DNA of 64,000 nucleotides from Corynebacterium striatum ATCC 6940 (lineage in GTDB: Bacteria > Actinomycetota > Actinomycetes > Mycobacteriales > Mycobacteriaceae). The translations under genes were made by a program, and so were the position numbers. Shown here in pieces: positions 23,247-32,547 of the stretch. The notes under the pieces were generated by a model that was not told the origin of the DNA, ran no database searches, and was given only the letters and a program-made list of their open reading frames with translations. Positions within the stretch are counted from its first letter, which is position 1; each line of letters opens with the position of its first letter. The DNA lies in assembly GCF_000159135.1 (NCBI RefSeq), contig NZ_GG667523.1, forward strand, positions 78,331-142,330, in the 5' to 3' direction.

Positions 23247-24662
23247 ATGGAACTACATACCACCGAAAAGTCCCTGCACGGCTGGGGCCGCACCGCACCG
23301 ACGACTGCCCACGTACTGTCAACCGAGGACGTCGAGGTCATCAAGAAGGCCGTCGCGCAGGTTGCTGAAGACAACTCCGACAAGCCATCGCACCTCCGCC
23401 GTGGCGTCATCGCCCGCGGCATGGGTCGTTCCTACGGTGACCCCGCCCAAAACAGTGGCGGTCTGGTCATCGACATGCAGCCGCTCAACAAGATCCACTC
23501 CATCGACCCGGAGTCCGCAATCGTTGACGTCGACGGCGGCGTCACCCTTGACCAGTTGATGAAGGCGGCCCTGCCGTATGGCTTGTGGGTTCCGGTCCTG
23601 CCGGGCACCCGCCAGGTCACCATCGGCGGCGCAATCGGCCCTGACATCCACGGCAAGAACCACCACTCCGCTGGTTCCTTTGGCAACCACGTAGTTTCCA
23701 TGGAGCTGCTCGTGGCTGACGGCCGCGTCCTCCACTTGGAACCTAGCGGTTCCAAGGATGATCCAGACGGAGACCTCTTCTGGGCCACCGTGGGCGGCAT
23801 GGGCCTGACCGGCATCATCCTGCGTGCCAAGATCCGCATGACCAAGACGGAGACTGCCTACTTCATCGCGGACACTGACCGCACTGAGAACCTTGAGGAA
23901 ACAGTTGCGTTCCACTCCGATGGATCGGAGCACAACTACACCTACTCCTCTGCTTGGTTCGACGTCATCTCCCCTGAGCCAAAGCTGGGCCGTTCCACCA
24001 TCTCCCGTGGTTCCCTGGCTACCCTGGCACAGCTCGAGGAGCTCGCACCGAAGCTGGCCAAGGATCCGCTGAAGTTCAACGCGCCGCAGCTGATGACCGT
24101 TCCGGACATCTTCCCGAACTTCACCATGAACAAGCTCTCCCTGATGGCGATCGGCGAGGCTTACTACCTCATGGGCGCGCCGGCTCGTAACAAGATCAAG
24201 AACCTGACGCAGTTCTACCAGCCGCTGGATCTCATCGGCGAGTGGAACCGTGGCTACGGCTCCAACGGCTTCCTGCAGTACCAGTTCGTGGTTCCGACCG
24301 AGGCAGTTGAGCCTTTCAAGGAAATCATCCGCGACATGCAGCGCTCCGGCCACTACTCCGCGCTCAACGTGTTCAAGCTCTTCGGCCCGGGCAACAAGGC
24401 TCCGCTGTCCTACCCAATGCCGGGTTGGAACGTCTGCGTGGACTTCCCAATCAAGCCGGGGCTCGGTGCTTTCCTCGATGATCTGGACAAGCGCGTCATG
24501 GAATTCGGCGGCCGCCTCTACCTGGCCAAGGAGTCTCGCACCTCTGCGGAGAACTTCCACAAGATGTACCCAGGCATGGAGGGCTGGCTTGCCACCCGCA
24601 ACGAGATTGACCCAACCGGCGTCTTCGCATCCGATATGTCCCGCCGTCTTGAGCTCCACTAA
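23247..24662 (+). CDS. dprE1: DprE1, decaprenylphosphoryl-beta-D-ribose 2-epimerase oxidase subunit
   Basis: 471 residues, an FAD-dependent oxidase. The FAD-binding half shows [17 protein letters not shown] and [20 protein letters not shown]. The substrate domain shows [20 protein letters not shown] followed by [11 protein letters not shown]. Cys397 in NVCVDF aligns with Cys387 of M. tuberculosis DprE1, the residue trapped by benzothiazinones. With DprE2 it makes decaprenyl-phospho-arabinose, the sole arabinan donor. dprE2 follows after 52 bases. Confidence 0.95.
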   Translation: MELHTTEKSLHGWGRTAPTTAHVLSTEDVEVIKKAVAQVAEDNSDKPSHLRRGVIARGMGRSYGDPAQNSGGLVIDMQPLNKIHSIDPESAIVDVDGGVTLDQLMKAALPYGLWVPVLPGTRQVTIGGAIGPDIHGKNHHSAGSFGNHVVSMELLVADGRVLHLEPSGSKDDPDGDLFWATVGGMGLTGIILRAKIRMTKTETAYFIADTDRTENLEETVAFHSDGSEHNYTYSSAWFDVISPEPKLGRSTISRGSLATLAQLEELAPKLAKDPLKFNAPQLMTVPDIFPNFTMNKLSLMAIGEAYYLMGAPARNKIKNLTQFYQPLDLIGEWNRGYGSNGFLQYQFVVPTEAVEPFKEIIRDMQRSGHYSALNVFKLFGPGNKAPLSYPMPGWNVCVDFPIKPGLGAFLDDLDKRVMEFGGRLYLAKESRTSAENFHKMYPGMEGWLATRNEIDPTGVFASDMSRRLELH

Positions 24663-24714
24663 GAGTTTCCCAACCTTCGTTCAAGACCAGCAGAAAAATT
24701 AAGGAACAACCCAC

Positions 24715-25473
24715 ATGCTTAATGCAGTAGGCCAAGCACAACATATCCTTCTTCTTGGCGGCACTTCCGAGATCGGCCTCGGCATCGTCGAGGAATTCCT
24801 CGACCGTGGCCCAGCCAAGGTCACCCTCGCGGCACGCGCTGATTCCCCGCGCATCGACGACGCAAAGGCCACGTTGACCTCCCGCGGCGCTGACGTTGAG
24901 GTCATCAACTTTGACGCGACTGACTTCGATTCCCACCCGGACGTCGTCAAGCAGGCATGGGAGCGCGGCGACGTCGACGTCGCCATCATCGCCTTCGGTA
25001 CCCTTGGTGACCAGGAAGAACTCTGGCAGAACCAGGCCAAGGCCGTGGCTTCCGCACAGACCAACTTCACCGCACCAGTGTCCTTGGGCGTCCTTCTGGG
25101 CCAGAAGTTCAAGGAGCAGGGCCACGGCACCATCGTGGCACTGTCCTCCGTGGCCGGTATGCGCGTACGCCGCTCCAACTTTGTCTACGGTGCCTCGAAG
25201 GCTGGCGTGGACGGCTTCTTCATCAACCTCGGTGAGGCCCTGCGCGGCTCCGGCGCCAAGGTGCTCGTGGTCCGTCCGGGCCAGGTTCGCACCAAGATGT
25301 CCGCTGCAGCCGGCGAGGCTCCGCTGACTGTCGACGTCCCGGATGTAGCTAAGGCCACTGTCAAGGCGATCCTCAACGGCACCCAGTCGATCTACGTCCA
25401 CCCGCTGTTCGAGTACGTTTCTTTGGCGTTCAAGTTCATCCCGCAGGCCATCTTCCGAAAGCTGCCTTTCTAA
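24715..25473 (+). CDS. dprE2: DprE2, decaprenylphospho-2-keto-ribose reductase
   Basis: 252 residues, short-chain dehydrogenase fold. The cofactor motif is LLLGGTSEIGLGI and the catalytic pair is in FVYGASKAGVDGF (YxxxK). It reduces the 2-keto intermediate from DprE1 to give decaprenyl-phospho-arabinose. AAGGAA lies upstream of the ATG. It probably shares a transcript with dprE1 and perhaps aftA, whose start follows after 32 bases. Confidence 0.93.
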   Translation: MLNAVGQAQHILLLGGTSEIGLGIVEEFLDRGPAKVTLAARADSPRIDDAKATLTSRGADVEVINFDATDFDSHPDVVKQAWERGDVDVAIIAFGTLGDQEELWQNQAKAVASAQTNFTAPVSLGVLLGQKFKEQGHGTIVALSSVAGMRVRRSNFVYGASKAGVDGFFINLGEALRGSGAKVLVVRPGQVRTKMSAAAGEAPLTVDVPDVAKATVKAILNGTQSIYVHPLFEYVSLAFKFIPQAIFRKLPF

Positions 25474-25505
25474 ATTCCTGCAATTCCCTCGAGTATGGGA
25501 AACTA

Positions 25506-27482
25506 GTGTGCATGACTAGCCCAGCAACAATGCAACCCGTGCGCACCGACATTGCCCGTACTACGGACTACAACGTCGACGAACTTTCTAGAAAGTCGAC
25601 GCTGCTGGGCACAGCGGCGTCTGCCCTTGGAGGGGCAGTCGTCGCACTTATTGGTTTTTATGCTTTCAAGACCATCTCCTTGCCAGCATTCAGCACCTCC
25701 ATGGTCACCCGCGCGCTCAGCACAGTGGGTACCGTGCTCACCCTCGGCGTCGTGGGCTTCCTCTGCGTGTGGTGGATTTATGACACCTACCAAGAAAAGG
25801 TCTCCCGCCCCACCTGGCGCGTATGGCTAACCCACGCAGCCTGCTATATCTCCCCTGCTCTGCTTGTTCTTTCTGCAATCGGCCTGCCGCTTTCTGCCTC
25901 CAAGCTGTGGCTCGACGGCGTCCAAGTAGACCAGGTCTTCCGTACCCAATTCCTCACGCGTTCTACGGACCAAATGGGCTACGCCGACATGAACTACGAG
26001 GGGCTTCCCACCTTTTACCCAATGGGCTGGTTCTGGCTGGGTGGCCGCCTGGCCAACCTGCTCAACATGCCTGGTTGGGAGGTCTTCCAACCGTGGGCGC
26101 TAGTCTCCCTCGCGGTATGCGGCTGCATCCTAGTTCCGATCTGGCAGCGTCTTGTTGGTTCCTTGCCAGTGGCAACCGCAATCGCTTTGGCCACCGCAGC
26201 GATCACTCTCACGGTCAACGCTGAAGAGCCTTATTCCGCCGTCATCGCCATGGGCGTTCCAGCCGTCGCGGTTCTTTCTTCCCACGCGTTCAAGGGTTCT
26301 TGGTTCTCCACGGTGGGGATCATGCTTTACCTGGGCGTCTCCGCATGTTTCTACACGTTGTTCACTGGTGCGGTCGCACTGACCATTGTTTCCCTCATCG
26401 CCGTGGTCACCGCCATTTATGACCGCCAGCTGCGCCCTATCCTGCATCTGGTGGTCATCGGTGTGGGCTCTATGGCCATCGCAGCCATTGCATGGGGCCC
26501 ATACCTCATAGCCGCGATGACCTCTAAGGCACCTCTGGAATCCACCGCCCAGCATTACCTGCCGGAAGAAGGCACCCAGATCCCGGTGCCATTCCTCTCC
26601 TTGAGCATCATTGGCCTGCTGTGCCTGATTGGCTTGGTGTACATGACGATGCGCCTGGAAGACTCCGCCATTCGCGCGCTGGGCATCGCCACCATAGGCG
26701 CATACCTCTGGGTCGTCTTGTCCATGGTCGTCACACTTGTCGGTACTACCCTGCTGGGCTTCCGCCTAGAGAGCATCATCGTCATCCTCTTTGCCACCGC
26801 AGGTATTCTTGGCTTGGCCGAAATCCGCCGCATGGGAATCCCCAACATTTACCCGGCGCGCTTCAGCGATAGCACGAACAAGCGCATCACCGCGGCCTTC
26901 GCCATCATCGTTGCGCTAGGCGGCGTCTACTACGCCCAGCAGATCCCAGAGAAAAACGAGTCGGCGCTGGATCATGCCTACACCGACACCGACGGTAACG
27001 GCGAGCGCGCCGACCGCTTCGCAAGCGACTCTTCGATGAACTACATCAAGATCCGCGAATACATCGACTCTCATGGCTACGTACCGAACCAGACCGTGGT
27101 GATGACCGATGAGAAGCTCTTCATGGCCTACAATCCTTACCTCGGTTTTAATGCCTTCACCAGCAACTACGCCAACCCGCTTGGTGAATTCAGCTCGCGT
27201 AATGAGCAGATTGAAGCCTGGGGCCGCGACTCTTGGAACCAGACCCCGCAGCAATTCATCAAGTCCCTCGACTCCGCGCGCTGGCGTGGGCCAGATGTTG
27301 TCATCTTCCGCGGCAGCATCGAGGAACCAGGCGACGGCTACAAGATCCACCTGGCTGAAGACATCTATCCGAACCAGCCGAATGTGCGTTACCGCGCGGT
27401 CTTCTTTAACCCTGACGTATTCAAAAAGGGCTGGGACACCGAGCAGGTTGGCCCGTTTGTGGTGGCGGTGCGTTCTCATTAA
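25506..27482 (+). CDS. aftA: AftA, arabinofuranosyltransferase priming arabinan on galactan
   Basis: 658 residues with a dozen or so membrane helices and a C-terminal extracytoplasmic domain of about 190 residues, as in GT85 (GT-C) enzymes. The first large loop carries FRTQFLTRSTDQMGYADMN, the usual acidic region. It transfers the first arabinose residues from decaprenyl-phospho-arabinose to galactan. GTG 25506 lies 6 bases after TATGGG; ATG 25512 is an equally reasonable start. Confidence 0.9.
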   Translation: MCMTSPATMQPVRTDIARTTDYNVDELSRKSTLLGTAASALGGAVVALIGFYAFKTISLPAFSTSMVTRALSTVGTVLTLGVVGFLCVWWIYDTYQEKVSRPTWRVWLTHAACYISPALLVLSAIGLPLSASKLWLDGVQVDQVFRTQFLTRSTDQMGYADMNYEGLPTFYPMGWFWLGGRLANLLNMPGWEVFQPWALVSLAVCGCILVPIWQRLVGSLPVATAIALATAAITLTVNAEEPYSAVIAMGVPAVAVLSSHAFKGSWFSTVGIMLYLGVSACFYTLFTGAVALTIVSLIAVVTAIYDRQLRPILHLVVIGVGSMAIAAIAWGPYLIAAMTSKAPLESTAQHYLPEEGTQIPVPFLSLSIIGLLCLIGLVYMTMRLEDSAIRALGIATIGAYLWVVLSMVVTLVGTTLLGFRLESIIVILFATAGILGLAEIRRMGIPNIYPARFSDSTNKRITAAFAIIVALGGVYYAQQIPEKNESALDHAYTDTDGNGERADRFASDSSMNYIKIREYIDSHGYVPNQTVVMTDEKLFMAYNPYLGFNAFTSNYANPLGEFSSRNEQIEAWGRDSWNQTPQQFIKSLDSARWRGPDVVIFRGSIEEPGDGYKIHLAEDIYPNQPNVRYRAVFFNPDVFKKGWDTEQVGPFVVAVRSH

Positions 27483-27497
27483 ATAGGAGGCGTGCCG

Positions 27498-27503
27498 TAA
27501 ACT
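27498..27503 (+). promoter_or_regulatory. -10 box of emb (leaderless)
   Basis: TAAACT ends 7 bases before the GTG at 27511, suggesting emb has its own promoter in the 28-base gap after aftA. Confidence 0.45.
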
Positions 27504-27510
27504 GATCGCC

Positions 27511-30500
27511 GTGTCAGTTAGCCTCACCAATATCGAAAAATCCCGCTTAGCCTTTTCGGACGCCCCGCGTTCGCTCCGGCTAACCGCTATCATCGCCGGC
27601 CTGATTGGCTTTATCTGTTTTGTGGCTACTCCGCTGCTGCCGGTCAATCAGACCCAGTCTTCCTTCGACTGGCCGCAGAACAACTCGCTGCAGTCAATCA
27701 ACGCGCCACTCATCTCCGTGGCTCCGGAGGATATTAAAGCGGACATCCCGCTCAGCGCCGTCGACAAGCTGCGCGAGGGCCAGGATCTGCTCTACGGAAC
27801 CGTGCCGCCTGAGTCCACCAAGGCCTCGAACCGCGGCATGTTCGTGCGCGTGGGTGAGCAGGGTCTTTCCGTGGTTTCCCTCGACGAGGTCCTACTTGCC
27901 CTGAGCCCGAAGGAAGTTGCGGCGCTGCCTGACGACGCCGTCCTCAAGATCGACGCCTCTGGTGACGGCACCACCGTCTCCGTGGGTAAGCACAAAAAGA
28001 CTACTGAGGACGATGTTCGCCCGCAGGTCACCGGCGTCTATACCGAGCTCGAAGAGAGCGATGCTTCCGCGTTGGTGGCCGATGGCCTCAACATCCACGT
28101 GGACATCAACTCGCGCTTTACTTCCTCGCCTTCGCTAATCAAGCAGATCGCCATGTGGCTGGGCATCGCGATGACCATCGTGAGCCTGTTCTGTTTGTGG
28201 CGAATTGACCGCCTGGATGGCCGCAAGCTCTCCTTCATGCCGGAAACCTGGAAGCAGATCCGTCCGCTCGACGGCGTCGTCGCCGCCATCCTCGCCTTCT
28301 GGCACATCTTTGGCTCAAACACCTCTGACGACGGCTTCATCCTGACCATGGGTCGTGTCTCGGGCCACGCCTCTTACATGGCTAACTACTACCGCTGGTA
28401 CGGCGTACCTGAAGCCCCTTTCGGCTCCCCTTATTACGACCTCGTGGCCTTCTTGTCGGAGATTTCCAGCACGTCAATGTTCGTGCGTCTGCCTGCGCTC
28501 ATCTCCGCATTCATCGTCTGGTTCATTCTCTCGCGCGAGATTCTGCCGCGCTTCGGCGACCTAGTCAACGGCCGCCGCGTGGCGCACTGGACCGCGGCGT
28601 TTATGTTCCTAGCCTTCTGGCTGCCATACAACAACGGCACCCGCCCGGAGCCCATCGTGGCACTAGGCGTGATGGTGACCTGGGCTTCCTTCGAGCGCTC
28701 TATTGCCACCCGCCGCCTACTGCCAGCAGCCGTGGGCACCATCGCCGCGACCTTGACCCTGGGTGCGGGCCCCACGGGCCTGTTCGCCGTCGGTGTCTTC
28801 TTGATCTCCTTGCCGAAGCTCTTCGCCTTCATGGCCGAGCGCGCCCCGCACGTGGGCTGGCTCGCCATGATTGCGCCTTTCCTCGCTTCCGGCACGGCCA
28901 TCATGGTCGCAGCCTTTGGTGATCAGACGCTGGCTTCGGTCATGGAGTCCACGCGCGTGCGCTCTGAGGTGGGCCCATCGCTGCCGTGGTACTCGGAGTA
29001 CGTCCGCTACACCACGCTCTTCCAGCAGTCAGTGGACGGCTCGATGACCCGCCGCTTCGCGATGTTCACCATGCTCTTCTGCTTAGCGCTCATCATCTAC
29101 GCCTTCATCAAGAACCGCCGCGTGGTCGGCGCCGAGGTAGGCCCTACCCAGCGCCTGCTGCTCATCGTGGCTTTGAGCACCTTCTTCCTGATGTTCACGC
29201 CGACCAAGTGGACGCACCACTTCGGCATCTACGCGGGCGTTGCAGGCGTCATCGCTGCGCTGGGCTCGGTGGTTCTCTCGCAGATCGCGATGCGCTCCCC
29301 GCGTGCGCGTACCTTTGCGCTGGCCTCCGTCATCTTCTTGCTCGCCATCTCCATGGCTGGCTGGAATGCATGGTGGTACGTCTCCTCCTTCGGCATCCCG
29401 TGGTGGGACCGTACTGTGCAGTACAAGGCCATTGAGGCCAACACTGTGCTGCTGTTTATTGGCTTGGTGGTCCTTGCCGTCGGCGTGGTCCAAGCCATGA
29501 TCCACAGCTACCGCAAGAGCAAGGCCGAGGAAGAAGGCCGCGTCGAGGAGTTCACCGCCCAAGCCGCAGCGAAGGTATCGCGCTGGGCCGGCATCATGTC
29601 TGCACCGCTGGCGCTGGCCTGCGCGCTCATTGTGGCCTTTTCGTGCGCATCCTTCGCCAAGGCTTATGCCTCACAGGGAGATGCTTACTCAGTGGGCAAG
29701 GGCAACCTCGCGTCCTTGAAGGGCAACGTGTGCTCTCTTGCCGACGCCACCTTGGTCGAGACCAACACCAACGACGCCTTCCTCACCCCGGTCAAGGGCG
29801 AGTTCAAGGATTCGTTGGAGGACCCAGACGAGGATTCCATCGGCTTCGCCCCGAACAACATCCCTGAGTCCATCGAGCCGGAGAACCTGAACTCGGCGTC
29901 GGTTGGCGCAATTGCGAACACCGCCACGAACCAGGCGGAAAATGCTGACTCTGCCGACGCCGCGACGGAGGAGCAAAACAGCGAGAAGTCCGCGAACGAG
30001 CAGTCCGGCGGCGTCCGTGAGACCAAGGGCGTCAACGGCTCGACCCGCCACCTGCCGTTCAACCTGGACTACAACAAGGTACCGGTGCTGGGCTCGTATG
30101 ACGAGAGCCAGCGCTCCACGGCAACGGTAACCACCCAGTGGTACAACCTGCCGAAGGCCACGGAGAACACCCCGATCCTCGCGGTGTCCGCGGCGGGCAA
30201 CATCTACCACCACGACGTCAACGGCATCGAGCAGGACGGCATGGAGCTCAAGCTCGAGTACGCCACTTACAAGGACGGCAAGGTCTCCAACAAGGGCGAG
30301 GCTGAGCTTTCCGACGTCGGTGCAACCCCGAAGTGGCGCAACTTGCGCATCCCGCTGGCTGACCTGCCGGAAGACGCTAACGTCGTTCGCTTGGTGGCTA
30401 AGGACGACTCCACTGATGAGGACGACTGGTTGGCATTCACGCCACCGCGTGTGCCGGAGCTGGCCACCATCAACTCACAGTTCTCTTCTGAGACGCCGGC

Positions 30501-30876
30501 GTTGCTGGACTGGTCCGTTGCCCTTCAGTTCCCGTGCCAGCGCACGTTCGACCACTATGCGGGCGTGACGGAGATTCCGGAATACCGCATCCTGCCGGAT
30601 GCTGCGGCGCAGACGTCCTTGACTGACTTCCAGTCCTTCTCGGGCGGTGGCGCGATGGCCACGGCTGAGGCAGTCAACTACTCCTACGAGATTCCGAGCT
30701 ACCTCAACAATGATTGGGCTCGAGACTGGGGCGCAATCGAAAAGTACGAGCTGCGCACCAACTCTAAGGGCGAGGCACCTGTCGAGGCGCAGATCGACCA
30801 TGAGGTGATTTCTCGCTCCGGCCTGTGGAAGCAATCCGAGATGAAGATTCGCCCGGAGGGCTCTGAGAAGAAATAA
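27511..30876 (+). CDS. emb: Emb arabinosyltransferase (ethambutol target), single corynebacterial copy
   Basis: 1121 residues, GT53 family. It has about 13 membrane helices and a large C-terminal extracellular domain with carbohydrate-binding character. The GT-C acidic motif is SNTSDDGFILTMGR (Asp273-Asp274). Met280 in this motif occupies the place of Met306 of M. tuberculosis EmbB, the main ethambutol-resistance position, and is conserved here. It extends the arabinan chain. The Ala/Glu/Asn-rich stretch at about residues 800-840 is probably a flexible linker. Confidence 0.93.
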   Translation: MSVSLTNIEKSRLAFSDAPRSLRLTAIIAGLIGFICFVATPLLPVNQTQSSFDWPQNNSLQSINAPLISVAPEDIKADIPLSAVDKLREGQDLLYGTVPPESTKASNRGMFVRVGEQGLSVVSLDEVLLALSPKEVAALPDDAVLKIDASGDGTTVSVGKHKKTTEDDVRPQVTGVYTELEESDASALVADGLNIHVDINSRFTSSPSLIKQIAMWLGIAMTIVSLFCLWRIDRLDGRKLSFMPETWKQIRPLDGVVAAILAFWHIFGSNTSDDGFILTMGRVSGHASYMANYYRWYGVPEAPFGSPYYDLVAFLSEISSTSMFVRLPALISAFIVWFILSREILPRFGDLVNGRRVAHWTAAFMFLAFWLPYNNGTRPEPIVALGVMVTWASFERSIATRRLLPAAVGTIAATLTLGAGPTGLFAVGVFLISLPKLFAFMAERAPHVGWLAMIAPFLASGTAIMVAAFGDQTLASVMESTRVRSEVGPSLPWYSEYVRYTTLFQQSVDGSMTRRFAMFTMLFCLALIIYAFIKNRRVVGAEVGPTQRLLLIVALSTFFLMFTPTKWTHHFGIYAGVAGVIAALGSVVLSQIAMRSPRARTFALASVIFLLAISMAGWNAWWYVSSFGIPWWDRTVQYKAIEANTVLLFIGLVVLAVGVVQAMIHSYRKSKAEEEGRVEEFTAQAAAKVSRWAGIMSAPLALACALIVAFSCASFAKAYASQGDAYSVGKGNLASLKGNVCSLADATLVETNTNDAFLTPVKGEFKDSLEDPDEDSIGFAPNNIPESIEPENLNSASVGAIANTATNQAENADSADAATEEQNSEKSANEQSGGVRETKGVNGSTRHLPFNLDYNKVPVLGSYDESQRSTATVTTQWYNLPKATENTPILAVSAAGNIYHHDVNGIEQDGMELKLEYATYKDGKVSNKGEAELSDVGATPKWRNLRIPLADLPEDANVVRLVAKDDSTDEDDWLAFTPPRVPELATINSQFSSETPALLDWSVALQFPCQRTFDHYAGVTEIPEYRILPDAAAQTSLTDFQSFSGGGAMATAEAVNYSYEIPSYLNNDWARDWGAIEKYELRTNSKGEAPVEAQIDHEVISRSGLWKQSEMKIRPEGSEKK

Positions 30877-30877
30877 G

Positions 30878-30957
30878 GCTGGGTGCGAAAGCACCCAGCG
30901 CGTAATAGCACCCAGCGCGTAATAGTACCCAGCGGGTATTAGCACCCAGCGAGTACG
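30878..30957. repeat. Hairpin plus four 17-bp tandem repeats after emb
   Basis: GCTGGGTGC-GAAA-GCACCCAGC at 30878-30899 is a perfect hairpin starting one base after the emb stop. Its 3' arm is also the first of four 17-bp units beginning AGYACCCAGCG at 30890, 30907, 30924 and 30941; units one and two are identical. Any unit could therefore pair with the 5' arm. Confidence 0.85.
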
Positions 30958-30958
30958 A

Positions 30959-30988
30959 GAGAGGGAGGACCAGGTGGTCCTCCCTCTC
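30959..30988. terminator. Strong bidirectional terminator between emb and the PepSY gene
   Basis: A perfect 14-bp stem (30959-30972 with 30975-30988) closes on a 2-base loop and is followed by CTTTCTTT on the plus side. The genes on both sides converge on it. Confidence 0.85.
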
Positions 30989-31008
30989 CTTTCTTTATGG
31001 CAATCGTT

Positions 31009-32298
31009 CTAGACAGGTTGCTTGATGCTTTCCCCTTCTTGGGTTTCGCGTGGCTTGGCCTGTTTCGCCTTCTTAGCGCGCTGCACTGCCCAATCCACGA
31101 GGAAGAACAGCACCAGGGATGTGCCGAAGAGCGGAGCGATGATGGAATATAGCACCGCGCCCACGACCAGCGCTGGCGAGAGCTTCAGGTGCTGGAGCGC
31201 GCGCTTCGGGCGACTAAACCACATCCACAGGCCCATGACGCTGACCGCCAACAGGCCCAGCGCGAGAAGCGCGAGCGCAACCTGGTTGTAGATTCCGAAC
31301 AAGGTGCCCATGTGCAGCTGGATGAGCCATGGGACCGCCTTGGCCATGAGCGGCCAGTCCTTAAAGTCCACGCGGTCCACCACTTCGCCAGTGTGCGGGT
31401 CGACAGCGATGGCATCGTAGCTCAGCTTGTAATCTTGGCGTGCCTCAGTGACGGTCCACGCCGGCTTCTCCGCGGAAGGCGGCGTCATGTCGAGAATTCC
31501 GGTCAACCCTGCCGAACGCGCGGCCGCCAACGCGTCTGCGGCGCCCATCACGTTCATGTCCCCCGTCATGTCCATATGGTGATGATGCTCGGCATGCGGG
31601 TCCGCGGCGGCGGTTGCTGCGGGCTTGGGCTGCATCCAGTCCATCTTCTCGCGCAGGGTAGAGATGTTTTCACCAGCAACCAAGGACCAGGTCAGGCCAG
31701 TGATGGTGAGGAACACGAAGCCGGGCAGCAGCCACGCGCCGATCTTGGAGTGCAGGGTGAGCATCTTGCCAGCTTTCCGACGCCGCTTGAACCACAGGTA
31801 GATGCCCATGATCGCCAGTGCGCCCAGCCATGAGGCGGCGAGCTCGGAGTAGATGCGGCCGGCGTCGCCAAGCCAGAGGCGGCGGTGCCCCTCGGAGAGC
31901 CAGCTGCGCAACGGCAACGCGCGGGAGGAGCCATACTGCACGAGGTCACCCTTGATTTCGAGCGTGGCGGGGTCCACGAACACTGCGTGGGCGTAGCTGG
32001 AGGATTTCAGTGCGTCATCCGCAAAGAGCACGCGGGTGGTTTTGCCCTCTTCAAAGGCTTGGACCTTGCTGACTTGGAGGTCTGGATGCACCTTCTGGGC
32101 TGCTGCGATCTGCTCGTCGAGGCTGTGTGCTTCACCGCTTCCTGACGCCACGATCTCATTCTTGTACACCACCGACTCGATGCTGGGGGCCAAGGCGTAG
32201 AAGAACCCGCTCAGCGCCGCAACGATGAGGAACGGCGCTATGAGGACACCGGCTGTCTTATGTAAGCGCGACATTGCGCCATGATTGGAAATACTCAT
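31009..32298 (-). CDS. PepSY-associated membrane protein with His/Met-rich loop
   Basis: 429 residues with four to five membrane helices in the PepSY_TM layout. They start LHKTAGVLIAPFLIVAALSG and end with VVGAVLYSIIAPLFGTSLVL. Two PepSY-type extracellular regions hold LDEQIAAAQKVHPDLQV and YDAIAVDPHTGEVVDRVDF. Between them DPHAEHHHHMDMTGDMNVMG is rich in His and Met, a likely metal-binding loop. Such proteins are often iron-regulated and help in siderophore or metal reduction. The substrate here is unknown. Confidence 0.8.
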   Translation of the reverse strand: MSISNHGAMSRLHKTAGVLIAPFLIVAALSGFFYALAPSIESVVYKNEIVASGSGEAHSLDEQIAAAQKVHPDLQVSKVQAFEEGKTTRVLFADDALKSSSYAHAVFVDPATLEIKGDLVQYGSSRALPLRSWLSEGHRRLWLGDAGRIYSELAASWLGALAIMGIYLWFKRRRKAGKMLTLHSKIGAWLLPGFVFLTITGLTWSLVAGENISTLREKMDWMQPKPAATAAADPHAEHHHHMDMTGDMNVMGAADALAAARSAGLTGILDMTPPSAEKPAWTVTEARQDYKLSYDAIAVDPHTGEVVDRVDFKDWPLMAKAVPWLIQLHMGTLFGIYNQVALALLALGLLAVSVMGLWMWFSRPKRALQHLKLSPALVVGAVLYSIIAPLFGTSLVLFFLVDWAVQRAKKAKQAKPRETQEGESIKQPV

Positions 32299-32547
32299 GG
32301 GTGAATAGTCGCGACATTATTAGCAATAGTTCCCGATAAAGTTTTCTTGTGATCCTTTCGAATCACGGGAACTTTTGCCGGCAGTGGTCAGGTTGACCTC
32401 AATTCAGTTTGGTTTCCCTGGTTGGGTCCCCCTCTAATGGTCCCTTTACGAGTAGCGAAGCCATGCGGGATGCCCCATTGGGTAGCTTTACCCCCCAAGG
32501 GGATCCAACCAATGGGACCAAACCGCTAAACGCTAAAACCAGGCGGC
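32299..32547. other. Structured intergenic region upstream of the PepSY gene
   Basis: About 250 bases without a gene. GGTTGGGTCCCC near 32411 and GGGGATCCAACC near 32499 are inverted copies with one mismatch. A small hairpin GGGTA-GCTT-TACCC lies between, and further CATTGG/CCAATG-like pieces surround it. It could be the terminator-like fold for one gene and regulatory DNA for the PepSY gene, or remnants of a small repeat. Confidence 0.45.

Noticed and set aside
30890..30957. Possible CRISPR array
   Set aside because: The units are contiguous 17-bp tandem copies with no spacers, and no cas genes are nearby.
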